Part shown: in pieces, positions 18,136 through 26,069 of the stretch
Layout: the number at the start of each line of letters is the position of its first letter
Numbering within the stretch: the first letter of the stretch is position 1
Program-made: the position numbers and the translations under genes
Assembly: GCA_023135165.1 (NCBI GenBank)
Contig: JAGLTS010000040.1
Span: forward strand, 1 to 37,787
Reading direction: 5' to 3'
Length of the DNA: 37,787 nt
DNA from: Phycisphaerales bacterium
GTDB taxonomy: Bacteria > Planctomycetota > Phycisphaerae > Phycisphaerales > JAGLTS01
Notes under the pieces: generated by a model
Databases searched by the model: none
Seen by the model: the letters and a program-made list of their open reading frames with translations, nothing else
Told to the model about the DNA's origin: nothing

Positions 18136-19380
18136 CTATGTGAGCGTGTCGACGAACTCCCGGACGCGCGCCATGCCGGTGGTGATCTGCTCGGGTCCGC
18201 AGGCAAAACTGATGCGGATGTGGTTCGGGCCGCAGCCTCCGAAGTCGTCGCCGGGGACGACCGCGACTTGCTTCTCGACGAGCAGCGCCTCAGCGAAGTC
18301 GATCGCGGAGCCGATCGACTGACCTTGCGCTGACGTCTTGCCGAAGTGCGAAGCCACGTCGGGGAAGAGGTAGAACGCGCCGGTCGGCTCGGGACAGATG
18401 AAGCCGGGGATCTCGCTGACGAGCTTGAACGCGAGCCTGGCGCGCTCGCCGAACTGAAGTCGCATGTTCTCGACATCGTTGCTCGCCTCGGTGAGCGCAG
18501 CGCAGATTGCCGGGTAGGTGAACGCACAGATGCAAGTCGTCGTCTGCGCCTGGAGCTTGGCGATCGCTTTGGCGACTGCAATGCCCGCCTCGCCGGACGG
18601 AGCAGCGATGTACCCGATTCGCCAGCCGGTCATCGCATATCCCTTGGACAGGCCGTTCGCGGTGATCGTGTACTGGGCGACGTCGGGATGGCAAGCAGCG
18701 AAGCTGGCGAACGGGGTTTCTCCGAACGTGATGTATTCGTAAATCTCGTCGGAGAGGACGCAGACATCGCCGCCGCTGCGATTGTGCTCGACAACCACCT
18801 GCGCGAGCGCGCCAAGTTCATCAGGTGAGTACATCGTCCCGCACGGATTCGACGGGCTGTTGATCGTGAAAACGCGCGTATGCTCGTTCAGCGCGCCGCG
18901 CAACTGGTCGGGTGTGATCTTGAAGTGACTTTCGACGGTAGTGGGGATTTCAACGACTTCCCCGCCCGCCAGTTCGATCTGCGGTCGATAGCTGACCCAC
19001 GCGGGGGTCGGTAGAATGACCTGTTGGTTTTTTCCAGGATCGAGGAGGCACTGGTACGCGAGATACAGGCCGTGCTTGCCGCCCGTGCTGATGACGATGT
19101 GATTGGCGGTGACATCCGGGATGCCGTTCTCATCGCGCAGTTTCGCAGCCACCGCTTCGCGCGCCTCGGGATCGCCCGGTGTCGGCGCGTACTTGGTCAT
19201 GCCCGCTTCGAGGGCGGCGATCGCGGCGCGTTTGATAACGGCAGGCGTATCGAAGTCCGGTTCGCCGGCGGCAAACGACAACACATCCAGTCCGTCACGC
19301 CGCATCGCTTTGGCGCGGCTCGCCACAGCTAACGTCGCGGATTGCGGAAGATTCAACACACGATCAGATAGCTGCATCAT
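18136..19380 (-). CDS. Class I aminotransferase, aspartate/prephenate aminotransferase type
   Basis: The product has 414 residues from ATG-ATG at 19380, which has GGGAG seven bases upstream. Upstream in-frame starts have no support. The N-terminus LSDRVLNLPQSATLAVASRAK, FAAGEPDFDTP and KYAPTPGDPEAREAVA mark the I-gamma aspartate aminotransferase group. Cofactor residues are visible: NPCG near 178, D211 with Y214, and the Schiff-base lysine K246 in NGLSKGYAMTGWRIG. It makes or consumes aspartate/oxaloacetate; some relatives also use prephenate. It is the last gene of a minus-strand run, 40 bases after the YihY-like gene. Confidence 0.88.
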   Translation of the reverse strand: MMQLSDRVLNLPQSATLAVASRAKAMRRDGLDVLSFAAGEPDFDTPAVIKRAAIAALEAGMTKYAPTPGDPEAREAVAAKLRDENGIPDVTANHIVISTGGKHGLYLAYQCLLDPGKNQQVILPTPAWVSYRPQIELAGGEVVEIPTTVESHFKITPDQLRGALNEHTRVFTINSPSNPCGTMYSPDELGALAQVVVEHNRSGGDVCVLSDEIYEYITFGETPFASFAACHPDVAQYTITANGLSKGYAMTGWRIGYIAAPSGEAGIAVAKAIAKLQAQTTTCICAFTYPAICAALTEASNDVENMRLQFGERARLAFKLVSEIPGFICPEPTGAFYLFPDVASHFGKTSAQGQSIGSAIDFAEALLVEKQVAVVPGDDFGGCGPNHIRISFACGPEQITTGMARVREFVDTLT

Positions 19381-19420
19381 CAACGTACTCCCAACCCTAC
19401 TGCGGGTGTGCAAGTGCATA

Positions 19421-20821
19421 TCATGTCGTGCCGGCGTCATCCTCAGCCGCCAGCGCTCTCAATGTCTGATTCCCGGCGGTTGCGATCTGAGCTTCGCGAA
19501 GCGTCCGGACAAGCCCAGCCGATGCCCCATCTTCATCAGCAAGATCGCCGGTCAAAGCGAACCCTGCCGCGAGAACATTCGAGACGGCAATCATATCAGC
19601 GGGCTTGGCCAACGCATAGGATGCGTCCTCTTCAGTCCCGTCGATTTGGTGGACCATGCCCACTGCGCCGAGCCTGGCGAGCATGAGGTCCACCGTGGAA
19701 ATGGGCAGCGCGAGCTCTTGCGCGATGGTCGGCGCGGTGACCTTCTCGCCTCGCGCGAACCCGGCAGCGACGATGCGAGCCACATCCAGGATGCTCGCCG
19801 GGTCAACGATTAGCGGTCCCTTGGGTTTCTTGGACTCAGCTAGACGCTCCCGCCTGCCGCCAAGCGTCTGGAGCGTGTAGCTCATCTCCAGGCCGAAGAG
19901 CACGATCAGCCATGTGAGGTAGACCCAGAGCATGAAGAGCGGCAGCAAGGCGAGCGAGCCGTAGAGCTGGCCATACCCGGTCAGATTCCCGACGTAGAGC
20001 GTGAAGGCGTACTTGCTGCTCTCCCAGAGGATGGCGGCGATGAAGCTGCCGACGAGCGCCGGGCGAAGGTGCACGCGCGTGTTCGGGACTGTGATGTAGG
20101 CGAGCACGAGCAGCAGCCAACTGATGCAGACGGTGGCGGCGAAACCGACGGTGCCGACGACGATCTCGCCGTTGGATATCTCGGAGACCTTCTCCATGAA
20201 TCGTGACTGCACGTTGAAGCTCGCGATGAGCAGGAACGGGCCGAGCGTGACGAGGCTCCAGTACTGCGTGAAGCGCCGTGCCCACGATCTGCCGCTCGGC
20301 GCCGCGTAGACGACGTTGAACGACGACTCGACCTGGACGAGCAGCGAGAGCGCTGCGTAGACGAGAATCGCCAGACCCACCAGCCCGATCGTGCCCATGT
20401 GCAAGTCTTCAGCCTTGCCGACCATCCCGAGCAACGCCTCGCCGACGGACAACTGCTGCGAACCGTCGCCGCCGTCAGCCTGGGTCGGGTCGGCAGCCGG
20501 CGCGGCGGGATCGGCCAAACCACTGAGTGTGATCTGGTCCAGCCCGAAGTAGCGGAACATGTCTTCGAGCGGGCCGTGCAGTGCTTGTTCACCGAAGACC
20601 CAGTTCATTATGACCAGCGAGACGACCAGCAGCGGCACCATGCTGAAGATCGTTCGGTAGGAGAGCGCCGCTGCCATCTGCTGCGCACGGTCGCGGCGGA
20701 GTTGCTGCGCCCCGTGAATGCACAGGTCAATGAAGAACTGTGCAGTTGCCTGCCAGCGGTTCAGCTCGGCGGTCGGCGTCGTCAGAAGGTTGCGCAGCCA
20801 CGATGGGATGACGCGGATCAT
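19421..20821 (-). CDS. YihY/BrkB-type membrane protein fused to a C-terminal winged-helix domain
   Basis: The product has 466 residues from the ATG at 20821; this start overlaps the pseudouridine synthase stop in ATGA. Residues 1-320 form a YihY membrane domain with six helices: DRAQQMAAALSYRTIFSMVPLLVV, LVQVESSFNVVY, RFTQYWSLVTLGP, and a final LTWLIVLFGLEMSYTLQ. An inserted acidic loop lies near 90-120. The last 135 residues (SILDVARIVAAGFARGEKVTAPTIAQELALPISTVDLMLARLGAVGMV) look like a winged helix of the kind seen in regulators. YihY proteins were once taken for RNase BN, wrongly; their role is unsettled. The cytoplasmic domain may bind nucleic acid or a partner protein. Confidence 0.85.
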   Translation of the reverse strand: MIRVIPSWLRNLLTTPTAELNRWQATAQFFIDLCIHGAQQLRRDRAQQMAAALSYRTIFSMVPLLVVSLVIMNWVFGEQALHGPLEDMFRYFGLDQITLSGLADPAAPAADPTQADGGDGSQQLSVGEALLGMVGKAEDLHMGTIGLVGLAILVYAALSLLVQVESSFNVVYAAPSGRSWARRFTQYWSLVTLGPFLLIASFNVQSRFMEKVSEISNGEIVVGTVGFAATVCISWLLLVLAYITVPNTRVHLRPALVGSFIAAILWESSKYAFTLYVGNLTGYGQLYGSLALLPLFMLWVYLTWLIVLFGLEMSYTLQTLGGRRERLAESKKPKGPLIVDPASILDVARIVAAGFARGEKVTAPTIAQELALPISTVDLMLARLGAVGMVHQIDGTEEDASYALAKPADMIAVSNVLAAGFALTGDLADEDGASAGLVRTLREAQIATAGNQTLRALAAEDDAGTT

Positions 20822-21600
20822 GGCTTCTCCCCGGCGTCGGCAGCGCGGCGGAGCGCGCGGACCTCTCGGCTGGTCAGTTCTCGCCATTGTCCGACAGCCA
20901 AGCCCTTGAGGGCGAGCGGACCGAGTCGGATGCGGCGCAGCTTCTTCACCGGACATCCGACGCGGAGCATCATCCGCCTGACTTGGCGGTTGCGCCCTTC
21001 GCGAAGTGTGACCTCGATCAGCGTCTTGCCGCGATCACGGCGCAGCAGTTTGAATCGGACCGCCTTGGCGCGGCGAGCACCGCCCTTGCGCCGCTCGGCA
21101 AGGAAGATGCCGCGTTCCAGGTCGGCGACAGCCTCTTCGTTGAGATCGCCCCGGACGAGCGCGTGGTACGTCTTGTGAACGCCGTAGCGAGGGTGCGTGA
21201 GGTGGTTGGCCAACTCGCCGTCGTTGGTGAGCAGCAGCAGGCCGGTCGTGTCCTTGTCCAGGCGTCCGACGGGGAAGAGCCGCGGCCGGTCGGGATGGTC
21301 GATCAGGTCGATGGCCCGGCGCCGACCGGCAGGGTCGTCGTTGGTTGAGATCGTCTCCTTCGGCTTGTTGAGCATGATGTACACATGCTGCTCGCTGGGA
21401 CGAATCGGCCTGCCTGAGACCGTGATGCGATCGTGAGCTGGATCGACCCACACCGGCAACTCGACGAGAACGTGCCCGTTGACGGAGACGACTCCGGACT
21501 CGATCAAGGTTTCGCACTCACGGCGTGAGCCGACACCGGCGCGTGCGAGCACCTTCTGCAATCGTTCGCCGCGGGATGCATCCCTGAAATCGTCGCTCAT
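20818..21600 (-). CDS. rRNA pseudouridine synthase, RsuA/RluB family
   Basis: The product has 260 residues with an N-terminal S4 RNA-binding domain (ERLQKVLARAGVGSRRECETLI, about residues 12-60). The catalytic domain has VGRLDKDTTGLLLLTNDG, where D115 is the nucleophile, and the family signature EGRNRQVRRMM. RluB, RluE, RluF and RsuA cannot be told apart with certainty; length and EGRNRQVRRM favour RluB-like 23S modification. It is translationally coupled to the YihY-like gene by an ATGA overlap and lies 56 bases after the zinc-ribbon membrane protein. Confidence 0.9.
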   Translation of the reverse strand: MSDDFRDASRGERLQKVLARAGVGSRRECETLIESGVVSVNGHVLVELPVWVDPAHDRITVSGRPIRPSEQHVYIMLNKPKETISTNDDPAGRRRAIDLIDHPDRPRLFPVGRLDKDTTGLLLLTNDGELANHLTHPRYGVHKTYHALVRGDLNEEAVADLERGIFLAERRKGGARRAKAVRFKLLRRDRGKTLIEVTLREGRNRQVRRMMLRVGCPVKKLRRIRLGPLALKGLAVGQWRELTSREVRALRRAADAGEKP

Positions 21601-21656
21601 TGTCGGACATGGTAAGTCACAGGGGTCGCGCTTGCGAAGCGCGACTGAATCGGCGG

Positions 21657-22304
21657 TCAGGCGGCGCGGTCGGCCTCGCGGTCCGGCTCGTCCTCACAGG
21701 CTGTCGTGCTTGTGATGCTCGCCCCCATGCCCATGCCCTGCTTCCAGCCCGGCGGGACGAGGCAGAGCTGCACCTTGGTCCAGCGATGTCCACACTCCGG
21801 GCAGGTCAACCTTTGATCCGGGTTGGTCTGGTCCAACTGGCCGATGAGCTGGTACCCGCATATTCGGCAGCGCGTGGTGGGGTACAAGAGCGTCGTGCCA
21901 TACCCGAGCATGACCGAGATGATCGCCCAGGCGATGGCGATGAGCACAAGCACGGATGGGAGCCGAAGCCCTGCGAACCAGCATGCGACCATGATCGAGC
22001 CGATCCCGAAACACATGGACCACCAGAAGTACAGGTCGATCACCATGCGGGCGAGGCGCAGATGCGGTGCGTTGACGTGCATTTGGCTCAGCTCGCGGCG
22101 AAGACGCACGTCGATCATCGCTGCGTTGTGGCAATGCACCGCCACGGTCGCGGCATGCGTGACGATGACGAACGTCGCGATGGCGAGTTGGATGTTCGCC
22201 TGCCAGAGATAGAGCAAGAGCGCAGCGGACAGACCGACGACCAGGCCGGATGCGGTCCGGATGTGGCGGCCACTTGTGGGGTTTGCCTGGGTGTTGGCGA
22301 ACAT
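21657..22304 (-). CDS. Membrane protein with C-terminal zinc ribbon, function unknown
   Basis: The product has 215 residues. Hydrophobic stretches at about 19-33, 38-56, 88-112 and 114-137 suggest four membrane helices. A cytoplasmic ribbon follows: C146-R-I-C149-G-Y, then C168-P-E-C171-G-H-R-W. This CxxCGY / CPECG form is common in small planctomycete membrane proteins and may bind zinc. I recognise no family beyond that. It heads the minus-strand run leading to the pseudouridine synthase gene. Confidence 0.75.
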   Translation of the reverse strand: MFANTQANPTSGRHIRTASGLVVGLSAALLLYLWQANIQLAIATFVIVTHAATVAVHCHNAAMIDVRLRRELSQMHVNAPHLRLARMVIDLYFWWSMCFGIGSIMVACWFAGLRLPSVLVLIAIAWAIISVMLGYGTTLLYPTTRCRICGYQLIGQLDQTNPDQRLTCPECGHRWTKVQLCLVPPGWKQGMGMGASITSTTACEDEPDREADRAA

Positions 22305-22632
22305 CGCCCGTGATATCGGTCGATGCGGTGGCCGTCGCCAGTGTCAGGCGTCAGTTCCCCGCCGATGCGCGTTTCCGGGCCTACCCACCGGATCGGCTGG
22401 GCCGTTGGGCTGAGTTCGGCTCCGCGATGGTCCTTTCAGCCCAGCTTGGCAAGGCTGCGATGGACGTAGTCTGACCATGGATTTCGGCTGTGCCGACGCC
22501 GATGTGGGCCGCTATCATTGTGACCTGGCGCGGCAGCCGGTGCTCCGGTGCTGATCGCCCAGCCGATCGTCCAGCACACGTGGCGACGGTCACCATCTTA
22601 GGCCGGGTCTGCCCCGACTGCGGAGTGCTTGG
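22305..22632. other. Divergent intergenic region
   Basis: These 328 bases lie between the divergent membrane protein and flavin dehydrogenase genes. I find no gene, repeat or RNA fold. Both promoters should lie here, but no clear -35/-10 pair stands out. Confidence 0.4.
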
Positions 22633-24741
22633 ATGAGCGGCAACACGGAGTTCCGGCTGCGATCGCACCCGATCCTGACGATCGAGGATCGCCCAGCGGT
22701 CAACTTCGCATTCGACGGCCAGCCGGTGCAGGGCCGCGCGGGTGAGATGATCACGACCTCGCTCTTCGCCAACGGCATCCGCATCTTCGGACATCACGAA
22801 TCGGACGGGGCGCCGCAGGGCATCTTCTGTGTGAACGGTCAGTGCAGCCAGTGCATGGTCATCGCCGACGGCATGCCGGTAAAGGGGTGCATGACGCCGG
22901 TGGCTGAGGGGATGGATGTCCGGTCGTGCAACGCCGCGCCGGAGTTGCCTCTCGACGAGCCCAGGCCGAAGTTCTCCGGGACGAAGACGAGGACGGTGGA
23001 CGTCCTGATCGTCGGTGGTGGGCCGAGCGGGCTGACGGCTGCGGATGAACTCGGCGCGCTCGGCATCGGCACGCTGCTGATCGACGACAAGGCGCGGCTC
23101 GGCGGCAAGCTGACGTTGCAGACGCACAACTTCTTCGGGTCCATCGAGGACTGCTACGCAGGCATGCGCGGCATGGACATCGCAGAGGTCCTTGCAGCCG
23201 ATATCAGGAAGCACGAGTCTGTCGAGACTTGGCTGTCGGCTGCGGCGGTCGGCGTCTACGCCGACAAGAAGGTCGGCATCCTGCGGGGTGACGAGTACAT
23301 CCTTGTGGAACCCAAGGTGCTGATCGTGGCTGCCGGCGCGCGAGAGAAGAGCTTGGCATTCCCCGGCTGCGACCTGCCCGGCGTGTACGGCGCGGGCGCG
23401 TTCCAGACGCTCGTGAATCGTGATTTCATCAAGCCGACGGATCGCTTGTTCATTGTCGGCGGAGGCAACGTTGGGTTGATCGCTGCGTATCACGCGCTGC
23501 AGGCGGGCATCGAGGTCGTCGGGCTTGTCGAGGCGCTCCCCAGCGTCGGTGGCTACAAGGTTCATCAGGACAAGATCAAGAGACTGGGCGTCCCTATCTG
23601 GACAAGCCATACCGTCCTGCGGGCTGAGGGGGCCGACGGCGTGCAGCGCGTCACGATCGCGGCTGTGGATGAACGTTTCTCGCCTGTTGCCGGGACCGAG
23701 CGGAGCTTTGACATCGACACGCTGCTCATTGCGGTCGGCCTGAACCCGATCGATGAACTGCTCATCACGGCGGAGAAGTACGGGATGTGCACTCTTGCCG
23801 CGGGCGACAGCCACGAGATCGCCGAGGCGTCCGCCGCTATCTTCAGCGGTCGAATCATCGGGCGAGAAGCGGCGAAGCAGCTCGGCCATGATGTGGAGAT
23901 CCCTGACCAGTGGCATCAGACGGCCGAAGTGCTCCGCGCCAAACCGGGCGATACGGTGGCTCTCCCGGAGGCTGCTCCGCAAGATCTCGATAAGTTCCCC
24001 GTCTTCCGCTGCGATCAGGAGATCCCGTGTAATCCGTGCACGGAGGTCTGCCCTGTCAACCAGATCAAGATCCCCGGCGATTCAATGCTCGGCATTCCCG
24101 AGTTCGTTGGTGAGCAGTGCACCGGCTGCGGTAAATGCGTCATCATCTGTCCCGGCCTGGCGATCTCGGTCGTTGTGGGGAGCGATCCGGACCGACAGAC
24201 AGCGAACGTCATGCTGCCGTGGGAGCTTCCGCTCGGTGATCTTGCCAAAGGCGTTGAGGTTGAGACGGTCGATGCGGATGGCGATGTCGTGGGCCGGGGA
24301 ACCGTGACGAAGATCAAGCTGTTCAAGAGCGCGGACCGCAGGCACTTGTTCTGGATCGACGTCCCCTACGACGATCGGCTGCGCGTCGCGGCGTTTCGAC
24401 CGATGGCGGGTGAGCGGCAGGATCAGCAGGGGATGGCCGAGGCTGCGCACTATGCGGTGACCTTGCCGGGCGATGACCCGATTATCTGCCGGTGCATGCG
24501 CGTGAGAAAGAGCGAGATCATCGCCGAGATCCGTGCAGGCGTGCGCGACATGAACCAACTCAAGGCATCCATCAGAACGAGCATGGGATCGTGCGGCGGC
24601 AAGACGTGTACGGATCTGATCCTTCGTCTTTTCCGTGAGGAGGGTGTGGATCTCGCGGATGTCACGCTGCCCACCACCCGGCCGTTGGATACGGAAGTCC
24701 CACTGGGCATCTTTGCCGGCATCAAGGAAGTGGATGCGTGA
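22633..24741 (+). CDS. Alpha subunit of a two-subunit flavin/iron-sulfur amino- or imino-acid dehydrogenase
   Basis: The product has 702 residues and four redox modules. A [2Fe-2S] domain of the HcnA/SoxA type comes first (C66, C71, C74, C86). A pyridine-nucleotide-disulfide type FAD/NAD domain follows (GGGPSG 128-133, GGGNVG 276-281). Next is a double [4Fe-4S] insert (C460, C466, C469, C473; C496, C499, C502, C506), then a BFD-like cysteine set (C619, C621, C654, C659). The layout matches alpha subunits of dye-linked proline/hydroxyproline dehydrogenases, sarcosine oxidases and HcnA-HcnB fusions. It passes electrons from the beta subunit to an acceptor. The stop overlaps the next start (TGATG). 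Substrate is inferred only as an N-alkyl amino acid or imino acid. Confidence 0.85.
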   Translation: MSGNTEFRLRSHPILTIEDRPAVNFAFDGQPVQGRAGEMITTSLFANGIRIFGHHESDGAPQGIFCVNGQCSQCMVIADGMPVKGCMTPVAEGMDVRSCNAAPELPLDEPRPKFSGTKTRTVDVLIVGGGPSGLTAADELGALGIGTLLIDDKARLGGKLTLQTHNFFGSIEDCYAGMRGMDIAEVLAADIRKHESVETWLSAAAVGVYADKKVGILRGDEYILVEPKVLIVAAGAREKSLAFPGCDLPGVYGAGAFQTLVNRDFIKPTDRLFIVGGGNVGLIAAYHALQAGIEVVGLVEALPSVGGYKVHQDKIKRLGVPIWTSHTVLRAEGADGVQRVTIAAVDERFSPVAGTERSFDIDTLLIAVGLNPIDELLITAEKYGMCTLAAGDSHEIAEASAAIFSGRIIGREAAKQLGHDVEIPDQWHQTAEVLRAKPGDTVALPEAAPQDLDKFPVFRCDQEIPCNPCTEVCPVNQIKIPGDSMLGIPEFVGEQCTGCGKCVIICPGLAISVVVGSDPDRQTANVMLPWELPLGDLAKGVEVETVDADGDVVGRGTVTKIKLFKSADRRHLFWIDVPYDDRLRVAAFRPMAGERQDQQGMAEAAHYAVTLPGDDPIICRCMRVRKSEIIAEIRAGVRDMNQLKASIRTSMGSCGGKTCTDLILRLFREEGVDLADVTLPTTRPLDTEVPLGIFAGIKEVDA

Positions 24742-25910
24742 TGGGGATGACGACGTTCGACATCGCGGTGATCGGCGCAGGCAGCGTTGGAAACCCGGCG
24801 GCTCTGTTCCTCGCGCAACGAGGTGTGAAGGTGCTCGTCATCGACCGTTGCACAGCACCTGGGCAGGGGGAGAACAAGGCGGCGATTGGCGGTGTCCGTG
24901 CGACACATTCCGACCCCGCGAAGATCAGCCTTTGCCTGCAAAGCGTCGAGCACCTGTCTACGTTTCAAGAGGTGTATGGTCGAGACGTCGGATGGAAGCC
25001 GGGAGGGTACTGCTTTCCCGTCTTTGACGACGCCATCGAGCGGACGCTCAAGAGCTTGCTTCCGACGCAGCACCGGTTCGGCTTGGACATCCAGTGGCTC
25101 GGTGCTGCGGCGATCAAGGAGGTCGTGCCCGGCATCAACACGGAGAACCTGCGCGGCGGCACATACTCGCCCGGTGACGGTCAGGTCTCGCCGCTGATGT
25201 ATGCCGACGCCTGTTGGAAAGAGGCGGTGCAACACGGCGCGGTGTATCGCTTCGGCGAAACGGTGACGGGCATCACCGTGAAGGCGGGGCGGGTGACGAC
25301 GGTGACGACGGACAAGTCTGCATACTCGGTCGGCGCCGTGCTGAATGCAGCTGGCGCCGGGGCTCGCCGCATCGGCGCGCTGACCGGGCTGGACATTCCG
25401 GTGCAACCGGACAGTCACGAGGCAGGCATCTCGGCCCCCGTCAAACCCTTTCTCGACCCGCTCATCGTCGATCTGCGGCCCGGCCCGGATGGCAAGACCG
25501 CCAACTTCTACTTCGGGCAGAACCGCGAAGGGCAGGTGATCTTCTGCTACACGCCGAGGGACTTGTTCATCGGTGAGGACCGGGAGTCAACGAGCGAGTT
25601 CCTGCCGATCATCGCACAGCGCCTGATCGACCTGATTCCCGCCTTTCGGCACCTGCTCATTCGCCGTGTTTGGCGAGGTCTTTACCCCATGACGCCTGAC
25701 GGTGTGGCGATCGTCGGCGGCGTGGACGGGATCGAAGGCATGTACCTCGGCGTAGGCATGTGCGGTCAGGGCCTGATGCTCGGGCCGGGCGTCGCGGACT
25801 GCCTGGCCAGTCTGATCGTTGACGGTCGGCCCTCAATCGAGGAAAGCGTCTTTGCTGACCTCTCGTTCAAGCGTGACTTCAGCGCCGCCAGGATTGAGTC
25901 GCTGAAGTGA
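24741..25910 (+). CDS. Beta subunit: DAO-family FAD oxidoreductase (sarcosine/proline/hydroxyproline type)
   Basis: The product has 389 residues. The ATG at 24741 shares its A with the preceding TGA; a second ATG at 24747 is possible. The N-terminal FAD motif IAVIGAGSVGNPAALFLAQRG, GGVRATHSD, and the C-terminal RRVWRGLYPMTPDGVAIVGGVDGIEGMYLGVGMCGQGLMLGPG are typical of D-amino-acid oxidase/sarcosine oxidase beta proteins. It should oxidise the substrate amine at its FAD and hand electrons to the alpha subunit. Candidates are sarcosine, L-proline or D-hydroxyproline. If sarcosine, the product glycine could enter the GcvP pathway encoded at 5085-7980. Confidence 0.85.
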   Translation: MGMTTFDIAVIGAGSVGNPAALFLAQRGVKVLVIDRCTAPGQGENKAAIGGVRATHSDPAKISLCLQSVEHLSTFQEVYGRDVGWKPGGYCFPVFDDAIERTLKSLLPTQHRFGLDIQWLGAAAIKEVVPGINTENLRGGTYSPGDGQVSPLMYADACWKEAVQHGAVYRFGETVTGITVKAGRVTTVTTDKSAYSVGAVLNAAGAGARRIGALTGLDIPVQPDSHEAGISAPVKPFLDPLIVDLRPGPDGKTANFYFGQNREGQVIFCYTPRDLFIGEDRESTSEFLPIIAQRLIDLIPAFRHLLIRRVWRGLYPMTPDGVAIVGGVDGIEGMYLGVGMCGQGLMLGPGVADCLASLIVDGRPSIEESVFADLSFKRDFSAARIESLK

Positions 25911-26069
25911 CATAGCAGCAGGAACGAGACTGAATCCTCGTATGGGCATGGGTCGATACCACTGATAGCAGCAGTTTCCCGCTTTCCATGGCACATGCGC
26001 TCGATCACGCGGTACAGTGAAGTGTGAGGTTCACTCGCATCGTGGCGGCCACAACTGAGGAGAACAGGC

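Noticed and set aside
22381..23982. Long antisense open frame (533 codons) across the flavin dehydrogenase gene
   Set aside because: It is the GC-driven shadow of a gene with clear domains. Its translation is Arg/Asp/His-rich and matches no family.
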